Positions 14,001 through 29,000 are shown, counted from the stretch's first letter. The stretch: DNA of 64,000 bases from Patiria pectinifera (GCA_029964075.1 CM057135.1:29253366-29317365), one strand, 5' to 3'. The notes: generated by a model not told the origin, from the sequence alone. Numbers and translations: made by a program.

Positions 14001-17000
14001 CCTCATTATATGAACACGATTGTTGGATATCGTCTCACCATCATGGTAGCTTCAACTTCAACAAAGTCCCCGGAAATAAAACTGAAAATCTGAAATTTTA
14101 CACAACCTTCCGTTTATCTTCATAGATACGGCGGGGTTTATTTACTTTTTTCTGTCTTGGCAACCAGTGCATTTTCATTCTGTAATTGAATTCGAATTAT
14201 CTGTAAGATCTTGTATATCCTGACGGCCAGATTTTGCTTGGTAGCTAAGGACTCCGCCTAATAACCACAAACTTCACTCGGAGGCACGCACTTGACTACT
14301 TAAAATTCGTGAATACGTTCCACGACTCTGCTTCGTGTTAACGCGCATTAAAGGCGGAGCTCGTAAGAGTGATATTCTCGGGTCAGGGCAAATGAAAGAT
14401 TATGACTTTGGGGTTGGAGTAGTCAGGGACGGAGCTAGCTTTCAGCTGAGGGGGTGATGTGTAAGGGGTTGAGTGAAGGCGTGTCAAAGGCACGCCCTGC
14501 TAGGGGTCCGGCATGCCCCCCCCCGATTCTTTGAAATATACGGTGCTTTCTTCTGCATTCTAAGGCAATTTGAGAATAAATTAATTTAGGAACTTTAGTA
14601 TTCCATTTATTATTTTTGGCCCCATTTTCCTAGTATAACATTGTTCAGCGACTGCAACACCCCCCCCCCCCCTCTTGATCAGCCGCAGCCACTGAGTAGA
14701 ATACAGTACTTATATGTTTTAGTTGTTTCCAGTTTTGGGGGGAGTAACAGTTTCTGCTGATTGAAAAGCTATACATTGAGGATATTGCTATCATATTTCC
14801 GATTGTACCGCAAGGAGGTAAGAATATCCACCAATCACAGGAAGTTATAAGGTTCTTTAAAATAGAAAAGATCCATTGCAAAACCATGGGTATTTGACCC
14901 CAAAGATACTTTAAACAGCCATTATTTGTAGGATTTACGGCATATTAACTGCTGAGAAGAGTCATGGAAGTGTCCAGTAGGCATAAAAGGCATGACAGCA
15001 TATTCGGTATGCTACACCAAGTGCGGGACCCATGACAGTCACGATCTTGACGGCACGTCCCGTCCCCTGTTCACGGTCAGCGAGCACGGGTGTTGTTATT
15101 TGAAGCGATCAAGTCGGCGCGCTTGTTATTGGGAGAGAAGCGCGGAAAAGAAAACAAACTCACACACGGGTTGTGAAATCTCCCCAATACTGACGTACAT
15201 TACGGGAGGTCACGGAAGGTCCCGATCTCCTCGGCAATTCTAATGCTAGGATGCTGGTAAACTGACAGCCCATCAGAAGCATAATATTTTGAGAAGTTTG
15301 AAGGCAATTTTTGTTTTTGATTTGATTGCCAACTCTGGTAAACTAACTGCAATATTATTACAATAATCATTTATGATTTTACAAATCCGTTCTTTATAAG
15401 TAAAACTGTTTCGTGCTTGATACCTAATTGTAATGATGATAACGCCATAAATCATTCCTAGCAAAAAAATCAGATGATGACAAATATTGTATACCTCTTT
15501 TGAAACGGGGATCTCAAAATATTCAAGAATTAAGTGGCCACATCTTTGCATAGGGCAGGTACACAGTAGCGAGCAGTATGTACACATCTTGTCCGCGTCA
15601 ATTGCAATAAATTGCATACATTATGTTTGGAGACAGGGAATTTATTCAATAGAGAAAAATACTCTTGTTTCCAAGCTGTCGCACGTAGTCTTTACCAAAA
15701 GCCAGCTGAGCTATCGCAGTGAGTTTCTTGGTGAGCACACATCGCGTTACGGGAGTGTTCATTATGTTGTCAAACTGTGTAGATGTTTAACGGCAATCGT
15801 TCTTCATTCGAAGGGGGACCTCTGTTATTGTTTGGGGGTTTTTTTTGGGGGTGTCAAATATTCCATTCGCTAGCACTTTCCATTACAGGATTTTCTTCCC
15901 TATGCAGATGTATTTTACCCATTATGTTCAACGTATTATATTGATGCATATCAAATTCTATATGTGGTAGGTCACGTTCAAATTATGTGTGACGTGGAGG
16001 TTAATTGAAAGCTCGCCAAAAAGAGGAACATCAAATAATTTTTTAAGAAAGTCTGGAAGTTTCGAAATGTCCACACCTATCTAACCTCTAGTTCTTTTCT
16101 ACGCCACCCCTTCTTATAAGAAGAAATCGTTACAATGCATGGTTGTCACCCCGAGTGACCCGACAAATTCCGAGATTTCTCCCTGAGAGTAAACAGGATG
16201 GTGCGGCATCCTCCCTTTAGCCTGGCAACGGAAGCCCAAGGTGGATGTAACGAGAGGAGAAGGACGGAAGCACTCCAGCCCCGGTCGAGCTACCGTGTCT
16301 TGCATGGTGAATGCACGGCCAACATTTGACACCGGCCGGACTGTGGACTTATAGCCGAGGTTTCGGTGTCTGAAAACCTTGGCCAACCTTCCTGTGGGAT
16401 TCTGGAGATTAGACTGAAGACCTTTCTCCGTCACTGCCTTGTCTAGGTGATTAAGTACACCTCGAAATAAAGTTGGCGTTGCATTTTGTCAAATCGTCAC
16501 AAAGTGCTTAGACGTTCGGACTTCTAATTCACTGAATCTTGTTGAATGCACATTCAATTCATTATAAGGTTAGTGACCCATTTAATGACTCTTTCCATTC
16601 TGGTCGTGATCATGCAGCGACCATGTTTCAGAATTCTGATCAGCGCACCGGAAAATAATCAATCAAACATGTCTGCGATCAGTGACGTCACGCCAAATAT
16701 GTCTTGCTGTCTGCTGCCACCAAGTGTTTCGAAACTCTCCAACTTCACAATAACCCTGTGGCATATCTGGTTCCACAGTTACATCACGCGTTCAGTTTTC
16801 ACTATACGCCTATCAGATGTATACGATTTGCATTTCAATGGCACTAGACGATCATCATTTCTGGCTACTAAGCGAACCTGCATGCTTGGTTCCGTACGTC
16901 ATGGAAACCAGACTATAGTATAGTCCCCTTGTTGCAATCAATGTATCACTAAAAACGGCAGTTATGTGATAAAAGGGTCAATTATCGAGCTCCCGAATTC

Positions 17001-20000
17001 AACTGAAATGAGAGCCTAAAGAGGCCTTGTTACCCGTAGGCTAGGACCAAGGTAAGCCCTTGTCCCATCGGGTAATACAGCCATATCTCTTGACCTCGGG
17101 CCAGCCAAGTTAGCCAGCCACTTCAACCCACTCGTGGTCATTTTGTCAACAAGAGAGAGAGAATAGAAAAGTTGGTACCCTGCCCGATTAGGCTACTTTC
17201 GGTTAGATGGGTAGGGCCGTGTTTCTGGTTCAAGAGTCTGTCTTCATTACTAACTACACCCCGGTGTACCGTTAGAGTGTCTCAGAAACGCAGTATAACC
17301 TTGCGTTTCAAATGCACATTGGCAAATTCCTTTTTTTTTTACTGAAAGTACTGAATGCAAAAGTTATCGTTTGGTCTTTGGTATGTGCCAAACTAGCGTT
17401 CGCATTTGCGATAATGTGGACAATGGTATGGTCTGTGTGTGTGTTTTCTATTGAGGCTTGTTATATTACACGAAATCGTACTGAGCTGTATTCATTAATA
17501 AGCATTGTTTCTGTGGTAATTTAATTGCAATGGGTGTAAGGTTAGTGTATTTTGTTCACTTAGGTTGTTTCAAAACTTCATTTAGATTCAAGTTGGGCGA
17601 GTTCTCTGAACTGCTCTTCAGGCCCAAGGCTACCCTTTGCTCGTAATTGTCTCAGTAGCATAAGCGTATTCCCCTGAATGTGTTACTTATTTTCCATTTT
17701 CCTTCCAGCGCTAATTGACAAGATGCTCACTTTGCCGCGTTGTATAATTAGTTTAAACCTGCTCGGGGAGATGAATCGTAATGGAAGCCAACCGTACTAT
17801 CTACTGAAGATAGCTGGACCATTGATGAACTATCTCATACATTGTCCCTTTCTTTTATTTTGTCCTTGTACCACAGGTCCACCGATCGTTATCCAGAGCG
17901 ATATCTTCGCCCTGAGCGTCGGGCCAGTCGTAGAGATAGACCTGGTAAGTTTTCCCCTTAATCCCCTCCCAAGATCGCTCTGCTAATTGAGTCCTGTCCG
18001 ATTGGGTTTTACCACATGTTAACGACATTTTTTCCCCTTCATTTTTCTCAATATTTTTGCACAATCCAATTTGAGGGATATCTTTGGCCGTGGACTCCTT
18101 TTATCTTTTCGCTCGGCTGATCCAATTTTCGTGCGTTGCACCGCGCGGTAATCGAATTCGACGTCATTAGCTGCTAAATCACGTGCGTTGGCCCGGCCTT
18201 TTGAGCTGTGTGGGGCTAGGGCGAGACACTGGGAGGTATGGAGCCGACTTATTTCCGGAGCAGGGACATGGTTTGAAATTCAGTAAGTCTGAAATAAAGT
18301 TTGCTTGAATAGGCTGCAGCCCTCAAGGTTGAAATAAAGCTCTTTCCTCTCCCCTGGGCAATCTCATGTAAGGTGCTTGTTGGATTTGGTAAATCTATCT
18401 CCTATTTTTTACATGTACAGGGCTCTGAATCAATAAAGTCTTAGATATCATCGACAGTCTGTTATCGTAGGATATTTCCTTCCCACAGTCGTGAACCTTC
18501 CGATAAACGCCGACCTAAAGAGGAGTCGATGAAGATTCCTGTTCCAAAAAATATCATTTCCCGCCGAAATACATGTTTTCGACTCAAAATGTATCCAAAG
18601 GATTTCCTTTGAAGTCGAATTCTGGACAGACCCATCAACGAAAAGAGAGACAATTCTCAATGTGGTCTTCGTCTGGCAGACGATATTGGAAGCCAGACAA
18701 GACCTTAAATGACCGGACTTCAGACACCTATAATCGCGGCGGCACTGAGTCCGAACCACGAATTAGCCACCGAGTGATAGCCATTACATGCCCCGTGCTC
18801 CTTAGCGACCTAGCCCGCTAACCGTTGCCCCGGCGCGGTCGTCCCACGGTCTTCTTTCATTCCCTAAAGCTCCCGTGACATTTATCAGCGTTTGCAACCA
18901 ATTTCATCAAGGGTGCAAGTCCAGTTTTCCCATTTCCGGTCCGTTCAATCTTACCTTTAATTAAAGTTCCCGGTGCGAAGAAAGGAAGCCGAAAGCAGCT
19001 CACTAAAACCTCTGTCGGGAGACTGTGGCAAGTAGATTTTGGGTTAAAAGCGTCGCTTTGATTAATTTTGGGACAGTAATTTTCGGTGCAGGAGCGATGA
19101 AAGCCTGAGTGACGTCAGAATCTCTTCATCCTGTAACCTTTTCTACAACCTGCAGATGAACATTCTCTTTCACCGTCAAAATCCATTTTCTGTGCAAACA
19201 ACAGACTGTTAAACACGAAGCGGCAACACTGATATTGGAGTCTGTAGATTCATAAAATTGATTCCGACCTTATCTCGAGTTCCCAACCAGGACTCTGGCC
19301 CCAACACCTGCCCTTAACCCTTCCCGGACACAACCCCACCCTTAACACCAAAGCCCACTCCAAAAACTCAAATCCGAACGCACAATCACCCTCTCTCTAA
19401 GCCATTTCCCAATATTAGAATGAGAAACAATTCCCCAAGGGTTCAGACGGTTTAACATGAACACTTCACAAATATTGTAAGCCCGTACTTATTTCTCAAT
19501 CCCCTATATAATATCTGCACAAATCACGATAATTCCTTTTTTCTCGAATATTTAATTCTACTTCCAACGAGCTGCGTGTAAGCTTTCCTTCGAGCAAAGA
19601 CCTTGGCGCGTACTTCATTCCAAACGTTCCTAGCAATGCCAAATTACTCAAGGCTGAAAGGAGTGATCGGTAACTATCCATTAAATCCGCATTCCCCTGC
19701 ATCTATCACTTTTTAAACGCTACGCGAACACTTGAACAACAACGGTGCGAACCAATAAATCACAACCTGTCTTCCTAGCGACGACCCCCATGACAACCGA
19801 TGAAGGGCGCCCTCTGTGTTCTAATTAGGCGAGCCGGCACTTCAGGAGCGCACTGATTGGTGACAAAATAGTTTGGTTTCCGGGATCCTGGCCGGCCATA
19901 AACAAAGCGTTAATGACGTACATGCGGCTTATTAACAGGGTACTCCGGCGTCCGCCTCGTATGTAATCGTATAAATCGTTATTTGATTATCTTGTCAGGG

Positions 20001-23000
20001 TTCATCTTGCGAGTAAATGTGTTGAGTGTTTCATGAGTGCTTTCTTTCATTTACGTACCTGGTTGCTAAATGCATGCTGGGATACCCAGCCTTTTTGTTA
20101 TTTTACTTTGCATAAATTAAACATGTTTGAGGATCACACATAGTTTTTTTGCAAGCCCTTCATAGTAATGCAATTCGGTGAATATCATCTCACCGTCTTA
20201 CTGTTGTACGTTATTGGTTTTATGTAAGTTCGTATCTAATGACATGATCGTGATTTCAAATGCTAAGCAATACTACGAGCTAAGTTAAAGGCGATATACA
20301 GCATTTGCAAACATAAACAAGACTGCTAAAGATTTTTCAAATACTGTCCCAAATTTACAAAATTTAGTTGTCCACATTTTGTTTGCAATCGGTTACACAT
20401 TCGTGAATGGGTGCAAGCCAGCTAGACTGGTTCCCTTTGTCATTTTCCCGACGTCTATAAATTGTCCGTTTCATCTGAAGTGCGGTCAGGGAACCAGACC
20501 ACAAGAACACATTTTTCTTGATGTTACCAGCATCTATGAAAGCTTTAAACATGTTGTTTGCTGTAAAATACGAACCCCCAAATCAATCCATTTTTGAAAA
20601 TTACAGCAAAAGCAAAATGTTGTATATTCCTTTGAAAGTCTGCGTGAAAATCAATATTTTGCCTCCCCGGAGACCTATAAGATGCCAAACGTGTAGGCCT
20701 AAACAGGAAATTACAAGTGTGTTGGCAATTTTTGATTTACATTCTAAGGACTTTCTAACTAGCCAGTAGGTGAGGATTACTCCTGTATTAAACACTCTTC
20801 CTGTGTCTTAATTTTAAATAAAAACCATGGGGCCCCGTTTTCAAGAGGCATGGTGAATTTCTATCGAGCAATATAGCAGCTCGTCTTAGCGGGGCCTGCA
20901 TCCGGCATCGCCGAATTGGAATTAAATTGGGGCCATGTATGCTAGCTATAGCCCTTATTTGAGAAGCTATTCATGCCACTTAGCCTTGCCCATGGAGGAA
21001 TTTTAAATTGGCACAGAAGCCGAGGGCCTCAGTGCTTTATTTTGTTTAGAGGATTACAAAAAAGGTCCTCAATTCATACAACAGCTTAGCACTAATAGCC
21101 TCGCTTTGAGTTCTGTGCTAATTTGGGATTCGTCTATAGAGCTTCTTTTTCAACTGTAACGTCCAAAGGGCCAACTGGAACTAAAACGAGGCTATAAAAT
21201 ACATTCGCGTCGTTAACCAGGCATATATCAGCTTTATGACATCCATTCAAGCTTGCCGAGGCTTGCCGAAGCCTGCCGAAGCTTACCAAAGCTTGCCGAA
21301 GCTTGCCGAAGCCTGCCGAAGCTTACCAAAGCTTGCCGAAGCTTGTCGAAGCCTGCCGAAGCTTACCAAAGTTTGCCGAAGCTTGCTGAAGCCTGCTGAA
21401 GCGTGCCGAAGCCTGCCGAAGCTTACCAAAGCTTGCCGAAGCTTGCCGAGGCCTGCTGAAGCTTACCAAAGTTTGCCGAAGCTTGCTGAAGCCTGCTGAA
21501 GCTTGCCGAAGCCTGCCGAAGCTTACCAAAGTTTGTCGAAGCTGGCCTTTTCTTTCAAGTTGAAGGTGCAAATCATCCTGTTGGAAAATTCTTAAACAAA
21601 TAGTTCATAGGATTCGGGTAAAGTATGTCTATAAGTTTCTAGAGGTTCATTTACGAGTCGAGGAAGCTTATAGGCTACAATATGGACATTTCTTTCATTC
21701 ATCCCCCCCCTTCCAGGAATTTAGCATCGATGTCTTCTTCCGTCAGCGCTGGACCGACCCCCGGCTCCAATTCAACAGTTCCTCCGTGGAGATGCTGCAG
21801 CTCAACACCATCATGCTGGAGTCTATCTGGTACCCTGACACCTACTTTTTCAACGGCAGGCGCAGCAAGCGCCACACCGTGACCACGCCCAACCGACTAT
21901 TCCGCATCTCGCCCGAGGGAAAGGTCCTGTACACGCAACGGTGAGGCGGAAACTAGACTTGAAAACTAAACTGCATAGGATCTTTTTTCTTATTTTAGAT
22001 GCGGTGGGAGGCATTTTGGGTTGGTCAAAATCTTTTGTATTTACCCAAATTTACCCTCACCACACTGGGTCCACCATACCCCACAAACTGCTGCTGACAA
22101 CTGATCAACATGTTGCCGTCATTTTGTGTCATACTCATAAATTTGCGATTTAAATGAGCTTTTCATTTATATTTTTTGCACAGTCTTTCGGCAAAAAGGA
22201 ACGTGCAGTATTATGGAATTAGAGTCTTTTAGCGCTAAAAATCAATTTACATGCGCAGAAATCTAAAGTTGGAATGAATATCCAAAGATCATGAACGCAC
22301 TTGTCATATGATTTCTGGTAAACTGAACATGCAGTGTTTTGAAAGAGGCTGTCGTTCAAAATGCAATTACATGCACTATCGATCTAAAGTTGAAATCATT
22401 AAACCATGTTATAAATGATTTCGTGAAAGAAAAAGCTGATGACCTGTTGTACATTTTGACGACTAATAACAGCAGATGTTGCTGTAAACAATAGGTTTAC
22501 CTGTACTATTGAATCGACTTGGTGTGATTGCACTATGGTTTTGTAATTGCACCAAAATTCAATTTAACTATCGTCAGAAATCTGATAACCATAAAATCCA
22601 CAATTGGCTAAATCATAAAATCGGCATGATTCATAACTTGATCAAACCAACACATTTTCTTTGCACTTTCGTGCATCATACATTACAATTTGTTTTATAA
22701 AGATTTGATGTAGTTATCTTGGTCGTGGTTCTTTGATGGGACTTCTTTATATATCTCAGATATTCATAATAATGTGAATTATGTTCAGAGAGTTTTACTG
22801 GTTAGTGAGCGTAATGCGCGTGCTTCTGTCGATTAGGTAAGCTGTAATAGCAAGTACGTCTTTCATTCACTTCAGTTTATTGAACTTTAAAATACCTCTT
22901 ATCGTGTTCCCTTCGGGCGGAATTTGTTTCTTTACAAGTCCCAAGTTGACGATAACATAACGGTAGAATTTCAAGAACGGAAGAGACCTAAGAAACATAA

Positions 23001-26000
23001 GGCGAAGCTGTCGAACAGTTCATGAAAATATCCCGCAAAAAATTCACCCCGGCTATCTTACCAAAACAACATCACATACAGCAGCAGCGAAATAACATTT
23101 GACATTTTGCAAAGTGCTTTGGTGTAAATCGCTCCCTGGTGGCGATTTCAAGAATTTGGTTGGAGGCGGTGAAACCATCAATGCTGCTTCCGTTTACATC
23201 CTCCCGATTTCACTCCGTCTCAATTTGTCCAAGAACCCCTCAAGGAAGATGGCTCGCGAGGGACCTCGGCTAAATGCGAATCGTTAACAAAAGTCTCCTT
23301 TTAGGGAGAGAAAGAAAGGGGAGAAAAAAGACGGGAGAATCGCACGAAAGAGCCAACTGAGTGTACGAAAATTAGTAACGGTGGATTCAGCATGGAGCGT
23401 GGATGGGTGCGGATGGGACGGGGGAGATGAGGCGAGTGCGCCCTGTTGACTTCAGCCGTGCACGGCACGTTGACACGCACGGGGGAAATCACTTTGGAGT
23501 CCGGGGGTCCTTCGCATAACTGCTGGCGTACTTTTATTAATCCTACCAAAGACAGTACGAAAGTCTTGCTTGGGCCAGGTGGGATCAGCTCGCCAGCGCA
23601 CGAACGATGCACGGTACGTTAGTAATTGCACCGTCGTGTTTTACCCCGGGGAGTGCCGCAACATGCAAGTCCACTTCAAATGGAGTTAAATCACCTTGGT
23701 CTAAACTTAGCTCTTACTCATAAAAAAAAAAAAACAGGCTCGGTTGAAAAATGTTTTAGCTTTATAGCCTCAACTGAGTCAGCATAGATCGAAAGAGCGG
23801 CCCGGTTTTTGAACCCGAACCATAAACGACAGTATTACCTCAATATTCTGAAATTGATGTTCAAAGTGCAGACGGGCAACGACCATTTCCATCATAAATT
23901 GCGCGCGAAGATGAAAGACCACCCAATATTGTCAAGTAAATCTTGAAGTTCAAACATGCCGTTAACCCTCATCCATCATGTGGAAAGTGTAATCGAAAGT
24001 AATTTTGGTTTCATGATCCCTTTTGACGTCCCTCGCGTATTACATGCATTTCGAAAAAGGCCAATCCCGTATACCATGTTATGTTAACTTAAGTATGTGG
24101 CGCACTTCGATTCTCAGTGGTTCAATCCGGGGGTTATCTTCGCGTGAGGGCGCTCTTTATAATCATATAACAGCAACTTGCAGTTGGATAAAGTGGAAAG
24201 ACTATACACTATGTTTATCGCATTCAACCAAGACAAAAAAACCAGAAAAATTGTACATTATCCCCGCACTCGGAAATCGTCTTGGGGTCTGAATATTTGT
24301 GTCCTTGTTGTCGGAATTGGCTCTGACAAGCTAAATCTGCATGAGCCTAGTTGCAATGTTCCTGAAACTAGAACAAACTTGACATCAGCTACTCGTTAGT
24401 CACTGAAAGTTCTTCTACCAAGTTTGGTTTTGGTTTGGTGTGCGTTGGCATGCTTTCTCTATAATGTAAGTATTTCTTTCTTTTCGTTTCCAGTTTGACC
24501 TTGAAAGCAGAGTGCATGATGAACCTGGCCAAGTACCCCATGGATGTGCAAGTCTGCCCTCTACACTTCGGAAGCAGTAAGTTGGCCTCATCGTGTTCTC
24601 ATCATTTCAAATCAAAAATGAACAAATTTACGTGCGTCTTTCCCAGGAGATATCTATATGTTATCACTATAGCATATATTATGGCACTTACAATAGTATT
24701 GTGGCGTCAGTATATATTATAGATAACTTTGACATTTCTATTTAAAGTATTGATGCAGGGATCAGCTGTGATGTTGTGTAATGCTTGACTCTTTGTGTTT
24801 ATGGGAAAATACTAATATACTTATGTTAAGAGTTAGGGAATAAAAAAACCTTGTCCAAAATTTACAGATTGTTTTAGAGTTTTCCCGGAACACGTTTGAG
24901 TACTATGTTTGTCGTGTGATAGTTTTGTGTAAATACAAATGAAATGCGTTCAAAAAGCATTGAAGTGCACCATAAGGATTCGAATCATGAGCTTTTGATT
25001 AAAAACCAGTTCGGGAAAACAAAATAGGAAAGATAACATGTATTAAAGGTCAAATGTATCAAAGGTATAATGTACACATTTTGTTCAAACGGATCAGTTT
25101 TAGCATGTCACGCTATTATTAACGATGGTTTCGTGTTTCATAAAATAAATCCGATTTTTCTCATTTGCACATCCATGAAATTTGACATTTTGAAAAACGG
25201 CTCTCAGCGGAAAATGTTACCACTCAACCACATTCGATTCAAGGTGACAAAAACTAACCACATTCGTTACAAGGAGACAAAAACTGGAGATCGTATCACC
25301 CCTCAACCAAAGCGGTAGCACTCAACAAAATGGCTCCGGATATGGAAGTGGGCGTATGGAGGATAATCCTGTAATCCGATTATAAGCCGTATGTCCCTTT
25401 TTGGCGCGCTTTTTTTCTTTCTATCCTTGGCAAAAAAAAGAAAACGCGGGAGGTTTTTCCCGCGCGAAACGACAAGGGGGCTATTTACGCTAATGCTACA
25501 CGAGGCAAGCCTAACATGTTGTTGTCACGCACGACCCCTGTCTTGTTTTTGGAGCACTTAGCACTGATTAGCAATTGGGCCGGAACCAGACTGTTCTCTC
25601 TTTTTCGTTGACACCCTAAGGCGAATGAGATTTAAAGATGTTTGTTTGCTGGGCTATATTTTGGTGTATTTTGTCAAGTTATTCAACGTGTCATGAACTG
25701 TGCATGCCCCTTTTTCCTAAAATATGGGTTAAGAACGCCCGACATCTTGCTAATAGGATATTAACTCGATTCCACAAAAGCTTTGCAAACTGTTAGTTCG
25801 TTAACCTATTTCTATACATTTGTATTAAAGCTAAACAAAACCAAACTTAATCTAATATAAAATGTATTGAAAGTAAAAACCTATCATGAAATTCATGTAC
25901 ATAGGTGCTATTTTAGCATACGTAAATTATTCCAAATGTATCTCTTATGAATTATGATAGATTATTATGTCTGACTATTAAAGGTCCATATTTTTTTCCT

Positions 26001-29000
26001 TGTATAATTAGATGTAGGCCTAAACCCAAAATCCAATTGTGACAAAAAAATAAGTCCTACATTTGAAATGCAGGAGGTCGCGGATTCGAAACCCTGCCTA
26101 AGTCATTTTTTATCTTCTAATTTGCTCCGTGTTTTTTTTATTTTGCTTGCTTCCGTAGATAGTTATTCCGAGGAGGACGTGGTTTACCGCTGGCTGTACG
26201 AGCCCGAGAACGCCTCGGCCTCCATCGAGGTATCCGAAGACATCCGCTTCTCCCAATTCTCGCTCAAGACATGGAACGCCGAGAGGAGCGTCAAGGTGTC
26301 AGACCGGATCGGTGAGCACCATGCTACTCAGGTTCCTAAAACTAAATCCGTGGTTTTTGTTAGGGATTGGATTTCTGTGTTTTCGCAATGTGTAAAGCAT
26401 ACCCATCTTGCCCATTGCGCCTTAAAAATGTTGTTTTCATCTTTGAAATGTTTGCTTTTGGGAATGTAAAGCGAATCGGTCATAAAAATTGCAAACGGTC
26501 GAGCAGACATCAAAACCCACATCAAGGGGAGAAAAAAATATTTTTACAAATCGAACATCAACACCAGTTTCTACACTTACACATGTTTATTTAGGAAAGT
26601 GCTGGAAGTGTAGGTTGGCGAGTGTTTGTTTTCACGTAGGTTTTACACCATGGAATATGCATAGGACTATAAATCACGACGTTCTATTTATGAAGAACTG
26701 GTCTTATTCCGACTATGAACATGTTACTCTAAATATGCATTAAAATAATGTCTCTGGTGTACTGTAAAGGCGTGTTAAAGATGCATTCCTCGTACTGTTT
26801 TCCAAGTTTGTACCACGAAAAATAGATTTGTTTTTCCACTTGCATTTATTTACCTTTGAATGAGACATCGAACGAAAAACACCGATATTTTAGTCATCAA
26901 ATTATTTCTTTTCAAACTCCGAATTCTTTGCGGTCCGACAATAATTCGGCTCTCGCAGTGCGGGTTCATTTCGTGCGGGTTAATTTTGTGCACAACATGA
27001 GAGACCAATTTCAGATAGTTGCAGGCGCCCAAAATCGGTAAAAGGGTTTGTTTGTTTTTTAGCTCGTTAAGAGATTTGAGTATTATTATTTTTTAAAGAG
27101 CACGGGGCACGCATCTCCAACTTACACCTTTTCATATGGTGGTCTTGAAGTTAATAAGAAAAGTGGTCTTCAACTTGAAACCATCAATATCTGCCCTTTT
27201 TTTCTTTGGTTTGATATGTCTTCTGTTTTTGGCAGGTAACCGGACTCAACTGACGGTGAAATTCCACCTGGCCCGTAACGCAGGGTTCTTCGTCATCTCC
27301 ACCTACATTCCCTGCGTGTTGCTGGTCGTTCTCTCGTGGGTCTCCTTCTGGCTGAACAGGGAGGCCACGCCTGCTCGAGTTGCGCTGTGTAGGTGTCATA
27401 ACCGGACCTCACTAACTTGGGAAAACTTCACAAGGGGTGTCAATTTGTGCTGGTCTCAGAGGGCAAACCCTGGTGTCATCTTTGCAAGTGTACTCGCTTA
27501 CTGACTTACCCATATCACTTGTTTCTGAGAATGATTTGGGACCACTTTTATGAAATTCATCCAACAAAGGTCAATTTCCATTGTAGGGATTGTACTGCCG
27601 TTAAAGCTCATAGAAATTTTTCCCTCACCAAAAGTGACTCCCCGCCTAAAATATAATCAAAGAAAGTAACTGTTACCTTCCGTCAGCGGTTTTTGAAACC
27701 TCGTGAAAAATGTTTTCAGTCCTTCTGCAGACCTCTTTTAATTCTTTCCCCTAAAATGATCCAAACGTAATTTTGTTACCGTCAACAGATATAGGATATT
27801 GGGTCTAATTGATGGAGATTATGATGAGTAAAAAAAGATTACCCCCAAAAATCATTAACTTCCTGATATTAATTATTAAACAGACCACACTGTAAAATCA
27901 AGATGACCCACGTCAACCTTTCTCCGCTTCAGTCCCTCAAGCAAAAATCATCTCCAAAAAAAAACTGTCAAAAGTAATTAAAAGATAGCGATCACTTATC
28001 TGCATGATCATATTATCTCCATCAATTGGACCCAGTGGCCTTCAACTCCAATCCAAACTTTATATTAAAAAAAACAAATATGAAGACCAAAAATAAAACA
28101 AAAAACAGAGAAGAGATGAATTCCTAAGGGTCCAGCGCGCCAACACGGAAATGATCAAGGCAAACAAGCGACGCCGGCAGGGCCAGCGTGGTATGTGTGT
28201 GTGTGTGTTCCTCTGTAAATCACGCTCCACTCGGCACCGTCCACAATAATTGCAAATTAATATCATCTCTCTTACGGGCACGTGCATGACTGTAGAACCC
28301 GATTACGTCTGGCCCCGTGGCTGCAAATAATACGGTCATCACGAGATCTCTAATTGCCCCATAACGCCGAGACCACGAAAAGGCCTACAAGGGCTGGAAT
28401 TGGGTGATAGAGGGTTTAGATATGACCTCATTTTTTTTCTTGAAGAGCAACTTTAACGTCTTAATCCCCTTTTCAGCTGTTCCACTTAGAAAGGGAATCT
28501 TCTTGCAGAAGTTTTTTTTTCTGCTGACCTAAGGAAAAGTAGACCACAAGGAGATCTTTGATCGTTGTTTTTTACCAACATCTCCTGGCCGTTATTTTTA
28601 CCGTCACTTCAGAAGGAATTAAACAGGTTTGTCTTTCAACAGCATCCTCAAAAATCGATTGCAAAAGGTATGGGTTTTGGTCTCGATATTCTTCAAATTG
28701 AGAGGACTACTGATAATACCCACAATTCCTGAGAATCATTGTATTTCACAAGAGGGCGCACTTCCGTACACTGTTGTAAATAACTACCAACACGTCTCCG
28801 AGTTTTCCATTTTCCAAACCTCATATTTTGACTTAAGTTTTCGGCTTTTATAACTCACTTCATGGTAAAGCAATTCAAAATAATTTAGTACCATATGTAT
28901 TGCTAGTGGCGGAAAAAATAGGCTTAAATTGAGCCAGGGCATCCTAAGTCACGAGTCAAAAGCATGAAGCTCAGTGGAGCACGAAGCCAAACCTGCAAAG

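Larger units (their letters stand above)
8095..17876 (+). other. Receptor intron (9.8 kb) with repeats, no internal exon seen
   Basis: A long intron with GT-rich sequence just after the donor (8120-8530). It carries two opposite-orientation copies of a hAT-like repeat (8778-9078 and 14424-14694), a G10 run near 10121, a motif AAGATGGCGG at 10581, and an A-rich CAAAA stretch at 13765-13825. The minus-strand frames at 13371-13760 (129 codons) and 16114-16434 (106 codons) and the plus-strand frame at 16546-16923 are not recognisable and have no exon context. Confidence 0.7.

Noticed and set aside
21236..21571. Frames of 80-plus codons on both strands (Pro-Ala-Glu-Ala-Cys type peptides)
   Set aside because: Artefacts of the 10-bp minisatellite; the array lies within a receptor intron.
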